23,526 nt of DNA from Chara braunii (GCA_003427395.1 BFEA01000456.1:57525-81050); one strand, 5' to 3'. Positions 1 to 9,763 are shown, counted from the stretch's first letter. Notes: generated from the letters alone by a model not told the origin. Translations and numbers: made by a program.

Positions 1-704
1 ACGATGCGGCGTCCGCCATCAGGCAGCTGCCTTTGTTACGAAGCACAACCTAGGCGGGGATACGTGTTCGTCACGGTTCTCTTCCGGCCTCCGACATCCC
101 GCCGGTATTGGTCCACATCCATCCTGCCAAGTGGTGATCCTTCCGCCCCTGTAACCGTCGGGAGGGTTGGCCTTCCCCTTCTAGCTCCTAGCTCGTTCGT
201 CGGGAGTCACCGACTCCGCTTAGTTAGTTATCAGGATTCCCGGGGCGCTTTTTAAGATCCTTCCTTTCGTAGGAGGCTGGTAGCTTGTTCTCATGATGTC
301 TCCTCCCCTGGTTTGCATCCTCCCTCGATGGTCGGTAGCCTGCCTCAGCACGATCAACCTCTTCGCCTTCTTCTTCTAACCGCCAACTGATGCTTGCTGA
401 CTTTTGTACGCCGAAGGCCGGCCCGGGCCCCACCAATTCGCAATGCAGATACCGTCTCCCTCGTTTTTCTGCCCACAGGATGGCCGGCAAGGGCGCCTGT
501 TGATTTCCCCCTATCCTTTCCCTTCTCGGACTTTTCTTCCTTCCCTCTTGCTGTCTTCAGCGTGCCTTGCCCCCCCCCCATCGCACCTACCCGTCGTGGT
601 AGGCGCCGCGGACTCCTTGATTTGTCAAGCTTCCCCAATCCCCAACGACCAGCTCCGACGCCGGTTCAATGAGCTCTCTTTCCTGCCTACCGTTGTCGGC
701 GCGA
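1..704. other. GC-rich, CT-rich non-coding stretch
   Basis: The sequence is pyrimidine-biased on the plus strand, with many TTCC, CTTC and CCCC runs. Open frames occur on both strands at once, as expected where GC is high and stops are rare, and none shows a recognisable domain. I see no RNA gene or splice-bounded exon. Confidence 0.5.
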
Positions 705-722
705 ATACCCTTACAAGGGTAT
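705..722. repeat. perfect 8-bp hairpin
   Basis: ATACCCTT (705-712) pairs with AAGGGTAT (715-722) across a 2-nt spacer. It is the first of many short inverted repeats that punctuate the first 9.8 kb. Confidence 0.7.
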
Positions 723-2930
723 CTGCCCTGGCTTTTGCAAACGACAGAAAATAAGCTAAGTTCAAAAGTTCAAGTATGCTGAGCGAGATGCGGCGGTGCC
801 TGAGGACTACATCGATGAAACGAGTGGCCCAGTTAGAGAGTGTGTGGGCGCGCGTGATTTTTTCCCCTCTTTTGATCGCAATGGAAGACGTGGCATGGGT
901 TCTGGTCGATGTGGTTCATTATAACAGCTGTTTATTTTGATTAAACTGACTGACCTATGGGTGCTCTTTTCTCTAATTTCCGCGTGGAACGGTGGACGGT
1001 TCAATGAGCCTGTATGGACTTACGAGGAATCCAGATGATGGGACGTGATGGATTTGGCTAAGGACAGGTAGTCGCGGCGAGGCCGGTAGGCCGACGTGAG
1101 TTTTTTTTTTGGTGGTCTTCTGTGCGAGTGTGGGCCGGGAAGAGGCATAGGGCGTTTCTTTGGACCCTAAAGGCCGGGGGCTACCTCTTTATTACGTAAC
1201 TCAGGCCTGCTGCTACCAGGCTTGGGCTTAGCCCTATAGGTTACGATACAGGACTTATGCGGCGGGGGTTTGGGGATCGAGGCCAGTGGGCGCTGACGCA
1301 GCAGCAGCAAAGCAGCGTGAAGAAACCTGAGGGGTCGATGGTCCGACGGGGCTATCCCCCCCAGGTTTTGTTGGTGGCCTGGCCGGCGGGCCCGGTTCGT
1401 GGGCTTGGCAAGGTGCCAGCTGCCCCATGGCGCCCCGATGTTACTCTTACTGTACAATATTTTATTTTTTCCTTGGCTTTATTATTTTTGGCCCCGGCTA
1501 TTGCGTCCCGTTCCGAGATGCATGAGCTACGGTGGGAGGTAAGAGTGGAATACGAGTGTAGTGCAGCACGGGCGAACCTGGACGGGTTCTTGTGCCGGGT
1601 ACGGGTAGAAACGAGGGATGCCGTGGTCCCTGCCCGACCGCCGCCCGTCTCCTTTTCTATATGTATATATATATTATTTTTAAATTTTAGTTAGTTATTA
1701 CTGCTATTGCGCCTGTATGTGGACGTGGAAACACCGTAGAAGCACACCGTCGAACTGTTGACCATACAAACCTATGTTTGTATCTGGATGACGGGATTCA
1801 GGCAAGGAGCGACGGCCAAGGGGGGGGGTGGTGCCTACCTGAGTTGTGCCGAAGGCTGGTGGTTAGTGTCGCCGCGGCGGTGTACCGCACGGCCGAGCGG
1901 TCAGGCGCAGAAAGTTGGAGTGGCCAGCTTGGCCACTGCATGGCCCTCGAAAGTTCGGGAGTGAATCCGGACGGGAAAAGGGGAAGGGTGCAGGCGAAAA
2001 GGTTGAGAAAAACGGGGGTTGACCGGCCTTTGAAAACGCCGTAAGGCGCCGGCTGCTGGAAAAAGTCCTTCGGGACATCCGTTAAAATTTAGAACGATAC
2101 AGGGAAGACTAGTATGGTTCCCACTCACGGATGGCATGCATAAATCCTGAAGTGGGGGCCGGTGCGGGCTGCTGACTGCTCCCCACCCTCTTCTTCGACG
2201 GCGCGGCCCGAGCGGAGTAGCCGAGACCAGCGAATGAGGGGAGAAAGGCGGGCGACGGATGATTGCCCGACAAAGGGATAAGTCGGAGGAACGAACCGCG
2301 GTGTGGAGTGACGTTGCGGGGAAGGGATGATGACTGCGGGAAGAGAATGGGCGGAGCCGGGAAAGAAAGTGCAGCGAACGGTGGATGAAGGCGGGGGTGA
2401 ATCGGGACGGAGGCGGTCGCTGGGTACATGCGCAGGGTAGCGCAGAGCTAAGGAGCGAAGAGGTAGCGGGCAGCGAGGTAGCGGGCGCTGCACAGTTGGC
2501 TGCGGTCGAAAAGTGACACTAGCGAGAAGTTGAGCAGCACGGGGGAGGCCGAGCGACGGGGACTAAAGCAGTGCTGCGCTACTGCAGACAGAGCAAAGGT
2601 GGAGCGGGCGAGGTAAGAGTTGGAGCAGAGTGTCGGGCGCCAGCGCAGTAAGGCAAAACCAGGCAAATGCACCCGGGCGGGAAAATGCGTCGGGTGCATG
2701 CCGGGGAAGAACGAAGCTATGGTGGGAAGGAAAGATAGGGGAGAATGTATCCCACTCGATGGCGGATAGTTTTTACCGGGGAAAGACTTGAATTGGACGT
2801 TTCGGGGTAGGGCGAGTTGGATGGCAAAGTCGGTTTAGTCAGCGAGTTAGTAGTTAGTAAGAAAGGAGGAGAAGGTTGTGCGTCGGGATATAGCGGAGGG
2901 GAGGAAAACGGGATGTTAAAAGTTCATATC
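723..2930. other. GC-rich non-coding stretch with an AT patch
   Basis: No supported gene. The strand is purine-rich (GGCGGG, GGGAAG) from about 2040 to 2930. An abrupt AT patch lies at about 1440-1500, and a TATATATAT run with T-rich flank at about 1660-1695. A 145-residue plus frame at 1257-1694 is biased in composition and matches no family I know, so I do not call it. Direct GCAGCGAGGTAGCGGGC-type wording near 2455-2490 suggests small local duplications. Confidence 0.4.
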
Positions 2931-2958
2931 TCACCCGTTTCTTTGTGGAAACGGGTGA
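2931..2958. repeat. long hairpin, copy 1 of a twin pair
   Basis: TCACCCGTTTC (2931-2941) pairs perfectly with GAAACGGGTGA (2948-2958) over a 6-nt loop, giving 11 bp. The flank after the stem reads as an 'AAGAGG' block that recurs after copy 2 at 3110, so each hairpin sits in a diverged repeat of about 180 bp. Confidence 0.8.
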
Positions 2959-3109
2959 CTGAAGAGGTGATTCTGAGATTCTAAGCCATGGCGGATTCGG
3001 CAGTGATGTTAGTTTTGGGAGGGGATCTGTAAATAGGGAGCGAGTTGGAAAAGGGGCTGCGTGGTGGTGTCGAAGACAATGGCTATGGTGGGAGTACAGA
3101 TCACCTAGC

Positions 3110-3137
3110 TCACCCGTTTCTCGACGAAAACGGGTGA
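3110..3137. repeat. long hairpin, copy 2 of a twin pair
   Basis: TCACCCGTTT (3110-3119) pairs with AAACGGGTGA (3128-3137). The stem matches copy 1 but the loop has changed completely. The following AAGAGG block is shared with copy 1, while the remaining sequence between copies is largely diverged. Confidence 0.8.
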
Positions 3138-3274
3138 ACAAAGAGGCGTTTCGAAAGTTTTGGGGTGCTGCGATTGGGTTGGGGGAGTTGAAATTGGAAG
3201 AGGAACGGTGTACCTCGTGCTGTAGCGAGTATGGGCTGCGCCCAGGGGAGAAAGTCCAAAGTCGAATGAATACT

Positions 3275-3434
3275 CCCACGTTTTAGTGGGCGATGCATTC
3301 GATTTTTTGCTAAGCCACTGCTGTCGGGGATGCTGCGAGGGGGCGGCTAGGTCGGGGGCTTACCTGAGGCCGATGCGTTAAGGAGCGAGGTACGACCTCG
3401 GAGGCCGCAGCGGGGAGTGAACCTTCTCCCCGCT
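3275..3434. repeat. three successive hairpins
   Basis: CCCAC/GTGGG (3275-3279 with 3286-3290), CGAGGT/ACCTCG (3386-3391 with 3395-3400) and AGCGGGGAG/CTCCCCGCT (3409-3417 with 3426-3434, 9 bp, 8-nt loop). The last two are separated by only 8 nt. No coding sense was found in this interval. Confidence 0.65.
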
Positions 3435-4404
3435 ATGGGCCTGGTACACCAAGATGGGCGATACTCAGTTAGGGGTGTCTGTGTTGAATATAGGCGACGT
3501 TGGAATAACTCCCTAACTAAGTGAGCGGAGGGAGCCAACGGGTCCGCGGGGCTTGAGTGTGATGGGAAGGAATGGGATGGCTGGGCTGCTAGTATTGCCC
3601 AGCGCCTCGCTGTTTCGCTGTCGGGCTGCTCACCTACTAGCTTGCAAAGCCCCGTTGTCCCCCGTCAGTGACTATAGACTGTACGTAAGGTGCTGCTGGC
3701 CGTTTTGACTGTGACAAGCCATGAGGAGTTGGTGCATACCACGACATAATACTGCAGGCTGTTGCGGACTGCCGTTGCTGCAAAACTGGGCACAGTTTGC
3801 TGCTACTGTTATTGGTGACTGTCGCTGGTCGGTGACTACGGTGGTTAACTATTGTTGAACACTGTGGCTGCGCCAATGGACTGTGCGCGGGTTGCAGCGA
3901 CGGGCAGATGTTGTTGATGCCTGGGCGACTGTTACCATAGCTGCCAGCCACTGCTGGGGATCGTGGCTACTAAGCACGGCTGCAGCGTTTGTTGACCAGG
4001 TCGTGAGTGGCTGCTACGCATTGCTGGGGCTGCTGACGACTGTTACAACTTGTTGTGCCACGCCAGTTAGACTCCGGAGGGGGATTGAGCCCAGGAAGGG
4101 AGGGTTAATGCTGTGACTTGAGGAGTCAGCAGAGAGTGGTTTGTGAGGGATTGATTGCGGAGTTGACCAAGCTGATACTTTATGGCTGCCATTGCGGGGC
4201 CCTCAGGCGCATCGAGATAACAAGGCCCTCTCACGCGAGTCTGTGCGCACCATTCTTGGATCTGAGAGACTTAACCTGTCTACTTCTATCCTTCTTACTC
4301 TAAGTCTGGTCCTGATCTGAGGGGAAGGCGGCAAGCAGGATTGCAACCCGTAGGACCGCATCAAGACTCTGTGGGGAGTCAGCCCACCGATTGCGGGAGC
4401 TCTG
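3435..4404. other. non-coding stretch rich in GCTG/ACTGT words
   Basis: From about 3690 to 4080 the words GCTGCT, GACTGT and TGTTG recur at irregular short spacing, which suggests an old, strongly degraded short-period repeat. No conserved protein frame is present. From 4120 to 4400 I see nothing specific. Confidence 0.35.
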
Positions 4405-4427
4405 CCAGAACTCAGGAGGAGTTCTGG
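4405..4427. repeat. perfect 9-bp hairpin
   Basis: CCAGAACTC (4405-4413) pairs with GAGTTCTGG (4419-4427) around a 5-nt loop AGGAG. It lies 300 bp upstream of the hairpin family at 4720 but does not share that family's loop. Confidence 0.75.
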
Positions 4428-4494
4428 AGGCAGGGAACTGGAAGGTAACCATTGTTTTTCCTTCTATATACCCAGTTATAAACCCTATCTGTAC

Positions 4495-4614
4495 TACTCA
4501 TTGCATCGCTGATTGAGTATATGAGGTGCAACCCTACTCTGTTTCTTCGTTTGACTTTTAGGACACTGAACAATACTAAATAAAGGAATGTCTGTTCAAG
4601 TTAAGTTTTAACTT
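4495..4614. repeat. two hairpins in AT-rich sequence
   Basis: TACTCA (4495-4500) pairs with TGAGTA (4514-4519), and AAGTTAA (4598-4604) with TTAACTT (4608-4614) over a 3-nt loop. Composition changes from GC-rich to AT-rich at about 4450. Confidence 0.55.
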
Positions 4615-4719
4615 TATTGATTGTGTGAATTCAGATTGCTGAAAAGAACTGCATCTGGGGAAAGGCAGGATGGAGGGATGATTTACATGATGTTGGACTG
4701 GGTCATTAAGGCTGGGAGG

Positions 4720-5620
4720 TCCCCATAAGTTTGGGGAGATCCAGTGCTTTGTTTGTTTTGGTTTTGCATGGAGAAGTCAGACCCTTTTATAAGTTTAGGG
4801 GGTCTAATTACTTTGGAGGCTGGGATGTCCTCATAAGTTTGGGGAGATGTAGTGTTGTAGCCTGCATGGAGGGTCAGGCTATTCTATAAGTTTAGGTGGC
4901 CTGGCTGCTCTGACCTGTGAGGGGTTTGGTTGTGGCTGATTTTCAGGGACTCAGCACGCTCAATAAGTTTTGGTGCCATGAGTTGCCTTGGTCTTTTTGG
5001 GTTTTCTTAAGTTTCTTTTGTTTCTGAACGAGGGGACCGAGCTGTTCTGTAAGTTCAGGTGGCTCTGTCCCTTCCTGCTCTTTATTCTGAAGAAAATAAC
5101 CTTGGCAAAGGGGCAGATCCTTCGCTGCCTCGCACATGATAATTCAGAGAGAAATGAAATTCGCAAAGAGTTAGATCCTTCTGTAAGTTCAGGGGGTCTG
5201 GCTCAAAGCCTCGCACATGCTGGAACCCAATGGTTATAACTTGGCTATACTTTACTACTATTCTATCTAAGAACGAGCTAATCAGACTGTTCTATAAGTT
5301 TAGGTGGTCTGACTATAACCGTATCACAACTTGAAGAGAGTATAACTAAGAATAAAACTGATGGTAAACTGGGGCAAACTGAACTTAAGTTAGTTCAATC
5401 ATATGCAGCCTTAGAAGACAAAGGTGAAAACAAGTATATATAACTTGGATACTTTAAGCAATTCAGAACGGCTAGAATGATCTAGTCATGTGCCCAAAGA
5501 AGAGAAAAGTAGTTGTGTCCTCTGTTTGTGTATACTTGGCCAAGTCAGAACACTCTGTTTAGGTATTCTGACTTTAGCCCTGGCTAAGTTGGGCGCGCTC
5601 TTTAAGTTCAGGCGGCCTGA
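4720..5620 (+). repeat. family A: ten hairpins with a common loop and changing stems
   Basis: Ten copies share a loop core close to CTATAAGTTTA followed by GGTG, yet their stems differ and still pair. Stems: TCCCC/GGGGA (4720-4737); AGACCC/GGGTCT (4779-4805); CCTC/GGGG (4829-4844); CAGGC/GCCTG (4875-4903); ACTCAGCAC/GTGC..TGAGT with a 2-nt bulge (4949-4983); GGAC.GAGC/GCTC.GTCC (5034-5070); GAG..AGATCC/GGGTCT..CTC (5168-5204); TCAGAC/GTCTGA (5282-5312); AAGTCAGAA/TTCTGACTT (5542-5574, loop lacking ATAA); TTGGGC.CGCT/GGCGGCCTGA (5589-5620). Inner positions are often T-G pairs. Spacing is irregular (about 45-260 bp), so this is not a simple tandem satellite. No family name is known to me. A structured RNA, a hairpin-type mobile repeat or DNA-level correction are all possible. 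Confidence 0.75.
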
Positions 5621-5827
5621 CCTATGCCTTATTGAAGCTGGGTATGAAGGGTTAAATCATTGAGAGATCATAAACTATTATTTGTTCGGGTTGACTTGGG
5701 GTTGGTGAGAGTACTTACCTTTGTGGTCTAGCTTACATGTGACTGAGTGAGGTCACTACTTAGTCTGAGTTTCAGGTTGATAGGTAGTTGCTTTAGTTGC
5801 TCGCCATGTGCTAGAGCCATAGGAGTT
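5621..5827. other. AT-rich spacer
   Basis: No gene, RNA or clear repeat seen between the last family A hairpin and the short duplication at 5829. Confidence 0.3.
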
Positions 5828-5895
5828 AGTGTCAATTCTTGGATTTTCTGTAGTAATTTTTTTTTGCTTAGGTCAATTCTTGCATTTTCTGGGAT
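5828..5895. repeat. short direct repeat, about 42 bp apart
   Basis: The phrase GTCAATTCTTGNATTTTCTG occurs at about 5831 and again at about 5873, with one base different. It directly precedes the 120-bp tandem array. Confidence 0.6.
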
Positions 5896-5929
5896 CTTTT
5901 CTTATACTTGGCTTTGTATAAATCTTGGC

Positions 5930-6490
5930 AAACTACTTTCTCTAAAGGAAGCACTGCCGAAATTTCTACAAATCCAAGGAGTTAGTCGAATTTTGGCTTG
6001 TCAAAAGTTCAACTCTGTCCTTTCTCATATCTAACTTAGTTAAAATCTGGGAAGTCTCCTATTCTAACGGGAGTGCTGCCCAAATTTTTGTTAATTCAGG
6101 GAGTTAGACAAAATTGAACTTTGAAAAGTCAAAGTTACTTTCAAATTTTGGACTTAGCCTTGTATAAGTTTTGGAATAACATTTTTCTAGAGGGAGAAAT
6201 TTCTACAAAAATTAAGGAATTAGTTAAATTCTGTCTAAGTCGAACTCGAGCTGTCTTTTGAGTTCATATCTAACTTAGTATAAATCTGGGAAGTCTCCCT
6301 TTCTAAAGGGATCCCTTTCTAAAGGGAGTTCTGCCCAAATTTCTACTAATTCAGGGAGTTGTACAAAATTTGACTCTCAAGAGTTAGAAATTATTTATGC
6401 TTTCATATCTGGACTTATATAAATTTTAGAAACGCACTTTTCCTACGGGAAGCGCTGCCGAAATTTTCTTAATTAGGGGAATTAGATTAT
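5930..6490 (+). repeat. family B: roughly 120-bp tandem repeat with a pairing-conserved hairpin
   Basis: Five diverged copies are anchored by CTGCC(C/G)AAATTT-like words; the AAATTT block falls at 5960, 6082, 6197, 6337 and 6461. Just before each anchor is a hairpin whose stem changes but still pairs: CTTTC/GGAAG (5936-5951), CTCCT/GGGAG (6056-6073), ATTTTTCT with its partner (6181-6200), TCCCTTT/AAAGGGA twice in tandem (6296-6311 and 6312-6327), and CTTTTC/GGGAAG (6437-6452). A second hairpin follows some anchors: ACTTTGA/TCAAAGT (6118-6135), GACTCT/AGAGTT (6372-6385) and GAACTC/GAGTTC (about 6242-6265). No reading frame survives through the copies. Confidence 0.75.
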
Positions 6491-6545
6491 ATTTTGATAA
6501 GTGGTGACTCTGGTGATCCACTTTGTATAGGGGAGATTCTGCCAT

Positions 6546-6845
6546 AGGTCTACCTTTCTTTGGAATGTTGGCTTAGAGATAGACCTTGACTTGGCTATCA
6601 GGAAAGTCCTGAGTGAGAACGTGTCATGGGGAACTGATTTCCATACTTTGACGATTTAGCTTGGACTTTGACCTGTCGTATGATACAGGTCTTCTTTGAT
6701 CGTCTGATTCAAGATTCGGACTAGATTCAGCTTGATCCCTAGAGGATCGTCATCTGTTATCAATGATAACAGGTCGGCTGCCGATTCGTCGGTCTACGAC
6801 TCAATTCCAACTCACCCTCCACACTCAACCTAAAAGGCTATAGCC
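6546..6845. repeat. cluster of seven hairpins or palindromes
   Basis: AGGTCTA/TAGACCT (6546-6586), TCAGGA/TCCTGA (6598-6612), ACCTGT/ACAGGT (6671-6690), GATCC/GGATC (6734-6748), CTGTTATC/GATAACAG (6754-6772, 8 bp, 3-nt loop), CCGA/TCGG with a TTCG tetraloop (6781-6792) and the perfect 10-bp palindrome GGCTATAGCC (6836-6845). All lie within 300 bp and share no sequence. Confidence 0.65.
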
Positions 6846-7460
6846 CTGGTGAATTTCATTGTTTCATTAAGGTTTCACCCGGACTTTTATTGGATGGCCA
6901 TTTAACAAAGGTACTGAGTATTTAATTAAGGTTGGTTGGACAGGGTTTTGGGGCTTGCATGGCTGAAGCGAGGGGTATGAGTGTTGAACATGGTTGGAGT
7001 TGACTCCGTGAAGTGTGTGGGCTGTTAATTGACTCGTCGATGTTATTTGCAGGTATGTGCTATGAATCAGATTCTGGATTTGGTTGCCTGCGGTCATATA
7101 TATACGTATGGCTGTGAGGGACCCCAATGAGACTGTGAGAAGTGATCATCACATACTTCCCCCATATGGGTGTACCTGGAATGAATGTTTGCATGGGTTA
7201 AGAGGCCCCGTACAAAGAGCATACTGAGATGGTAAAACTAAGAGGCCCAGGGAAGACCCTTCCTTTTATTTTGCTTTTGCTTCTCGAAGATTTTCTTAGT
7301 CAGACGTTGGTCCTGGGCCGGGATTCAAGGTCCTTGTCCAGGACATCCCAAGCCCTAGGCTCTGCAGGGGAGGGATTTTCCCTCGCGCAGAGCCTATTTA
7401 CTTTGCCCGTCAAGGCACCCCACCCTGAAGGTGGAGATGCCGCAAGGGCCGAACGACATG
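6846..7460. other. non-coding spacer
   Basis: No supported gene. The word TAAGAGGCCC occurs at about 7199 and 7239, a small local duplication. A 90-codon plus frame from 7229 has no recognisable content. Confidence 0.35.
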
Positions 7461-7529
7461 TCCTTCAGCCGTTCAATATCGTGTGGGGTATCCCCTCGTG
7501 ATATATTCCTTCAGCCATTCAATATTGCG
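7461..7529. repeat. 23-bp direct repeat, 46 bp apart
   Basis: TCCTTCAGCCGTTCAATAT at 7461 and TCCTTCAGCCATTCAATAT at 7507 differ by one base over the first 19 positions, then drift. They look like one local duplication. Confidence 0.7.
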
Positions 7530-7896
7530 AGGCCGGAGCCGCGATTACCACGTATGGTTGGCATTGTTGGTTGGTATGAGATTAGCCCGCAGCTGTGCTG
7601 CTTTATATTAGAATCCCGTGCGCGACGTTTCGCCGCCCTAGTGTTTAAAAGTTATGGGACCAAAAAAGGGCCAGCACACATGGACGAATGTTTGGGATTA
7701 CTAAAGGCCGCCGACACCCCGCGAAAAGGGGAGGGTACCCCAGGGTTATGAATATTTTTATTAGGCAGGGGAACCGCCGGCCTATTCCTCATCCCTTGCT
7801 TTTTATAGATTTTTATGGTTCGACGTTATAGTCCGTGGCAGCCGTAAAAGTAAAACCCCTTGACTTTCGCCCAGCGCCGAGAGAGACGACTACCAC
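7530..7896. other. non-coding spacer
   Basis: No gene or named element recognised. The phrase AAAGTTATGGG occurs near 7650 and again near 8203, so this stretch and 8100-8220 may be old paralogous copies. Confidence 0.3.
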
Positions 7897-8058
7897 CACA
7901 GGTACCGACCTGTGTACCACCCACTCTGCATAAGGGTGTAGAAGAGGGTGTGTGGTCCTCAACCGCGCATGGCGGTTGTTTAGCGTCGAGAGATTAACCC
8001 TCAAGGCGCGTGTCAGCCGACACTTGAGTGTCAAATGCGACCCTCGAGATTAACGAGG
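7897..8058 (+). repeat. five consecutive hairpins in about 160 nt
   Basis: CACAGGT/ACCTGTG (7897-7914), CACTC/GGGTG with one T-G pair (7922-7938), AACCGC/GCGGTT (7961-7977), a two-part hairpin CTCAA + GTGTC / GACAC + TTGAG with a 5-nt one-sided bulge (8000-8028), and CCTCG/CGAGG (8042-8058). Such spacing resembles a compact folded RNA, but it matches no rRNA, tRNA, snRNA or SRP RNA signature that I know. Confidence 0.55.
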
Positions 8059-8531
8059 ACCGCTTAAGTATGGGTACTGCATGGTACGCCATCATTGCGA
8101 CCGCTTGAGTACGCTTGCATTGCGAGTCAATATAAGCTAGCCCTCCGTCCACGAGGTTTTATACAAAGTCTCGCGCGCGACGCCTATTCGATTTCCGCAT
8201 TGGAAAGTTATGGGTTAGCTACCGAGGGGCTTGGAGCGTTGTCGCGCTGTTTGTATTGTGTTGTTTCGTATGTGTGTATGCGTGTTTTATTTTTGTGTTC
8301 GTAAAGTGGTGTGTGTGTGGAATGTGGGATGCGTCCTAGTCGACCGACGACGAGCTGCGCTTGGGATTTCAGCCCCCCAAGATGTCGGTTCGCATGCGGG
8401 TCCGATAGAGGCGTATTACAGCGCGTACCCCCTATGCTATAGCGAACGAGAAACGTCATCGGCTGATCCACCTCTGCGGTTGCAACTGATTAGCTTTCGT
8501 ACTGTGGACTGGTAGCTCGGCAGGGATACGC
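8059..8531. other. non-coding spacer with a TG-rich run
   Basis: A TGTGT-rich segment lies at about 8245-8325. The word CATTGCGA occurs at about 8093 and 8117. No supported gene. Confidence 0.3.
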
Positions 8532-8565
8532 CCACCGAAGGGAGGTGACAGCTCCCGTAAGGTGG
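8532..8565. repeat. nested two-stem hairpin
   Basis: Outer stem CCACC (8532-8536) with GGTGG (8561-8565); inner stem GGGAG (8540-8544) with CTCCC (8552-8556), a 7-nt loop and short internal loops. Another weak stem, CCTA/TAGG, lies near 8590-8605. Confidence 0.6.
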
Positions 8566-9747
8566 AGGTAGGTCGTGCCTCGCGTAGACCCTATCCTGTC
8601 GTAGGAGCTCACGAGAGGTATGGCTGGCGCACTCGGTCGGAGCGGCTTGCGGAAGCTCCATATATATTTGCGACGAGGATTTAGACTAACTCCTCCGTGA
8701 CGCGACCGGGAGGGTCCCGCGCTGCCCTGGTGCGATGCCGGACCGATGCGCTCGACACCATCCTTGACTGCTTGCTTTCACAGGCCTTATCTCAACCATA
8801 TCCCCCCCCCTTGCTTGATTTACTTTGGCTTCCCGTCCGTTCACCTCCTTCCTACTCCCCTTCGCTACAAAGTGTCCCCCACGTCTGCTTGCCTTCCCTT
8901 CTCAGGCCCGGTATCCGATCCCAGAGACCAGCACTTTCTCACGATGGTTTTCAAGAATCGTTCTTGGAGACCCCATCAGCCGACGGTTAAGATCCCTCCT
9001 GGTTAGCATGTTGTCGCGCCGTCTCGCAGCGGCCTCGTTAATTGCTCCGGTCGGTTACCCGAGTAGATCTCCCTCAAGGCCGATCCCCTCCCCCTTGCCA
9101 AGCACTCTCATAGACGTCGCTCCGAACACCGATCGCCTTTTCCCGACGTATCCCCTCAGCGAAGTCGATCGGTACCCCGCGCCAAGCCCCTTTTCGACTG
9201 TCCGCCCCGGGTCAGCCGCGGTCACACGGCCAGCCGATGATGTCAAGAAACCCAATCATGTGGCCAGTTCCAAGGCAATCGCCATGTGGTCGTTCCCTCG
9301 CATCGTCGTAGGCGGTCTGTGGTGTAGTTGCAGAATCGCGTCGGTCATCGTGGTGTCTCATTCGATCCTCCGATACCTCAGACCAGGCTAGGTACGAGCC
9401 GACCCTGCCATGCGCACTCGTGATAGCCCGTCAGTTACTGGTAACAGCGGTTTTGGGCCGTCACTGGTCCTCCACTTTTGACCCGTCCAAGGCCTACTTT
9501 GTTTAACACCGCCCGCCCCGTATTTTCAGATTTTGCCCCCCAAAAAAAGTCGCTCTTCCATGATCCGCTCGAGCCCGTTTGCGACCAAGGTTCAGACTGT
9601 CACTCCAGACAATCGAAAGGTTAGTGCGAAGACCCGGATGCCCGAAGGCCCCCAAAAACATTAGATTCCCATGCATGCATTTGTCAAACCACGCAAAAGC
9701 AGTAGAAAGGAAAAATATTTTTCATTTTAAATAAAGAAAAAGCCTTC
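8566..9747. other. GC/CT-rich non-coding stretch
   Basis: A plus frame of 188 codons (8825-9391) is Ser/Pro/Arg-rich and overlaps open frames in other phases. I see no domain and treat it as composition-driven. AT-rich sequence with AATAAA (about 9730) precedes the next hairpin. Confidence 0.35.
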
Positions 9748-9763
9748 GGCTGGTGGCCAGCCG
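9747..9763. repeat. perfect 7-bp hairpin
   Basis: CGGCTGG (9747-9753) pairs with CCAGCCG (9757-9763) over a 3-nt loop. On the minus strand it lies about 200 bp past the end of the 214-codon frame, too far to call it a transcript end. Confidence 0.6.

Noticed and set aside
4790-4802. Plant telomere repeat (GTTTAGGG)
   Set aside because: Single occurrence inside the hairpin loop, not tandem.
8825-9391. 188-codon plus frame
   Set aside because: Ser/Pro/Arg bias in GC-rich DNA with overlapping open phases and no recognisable domain.
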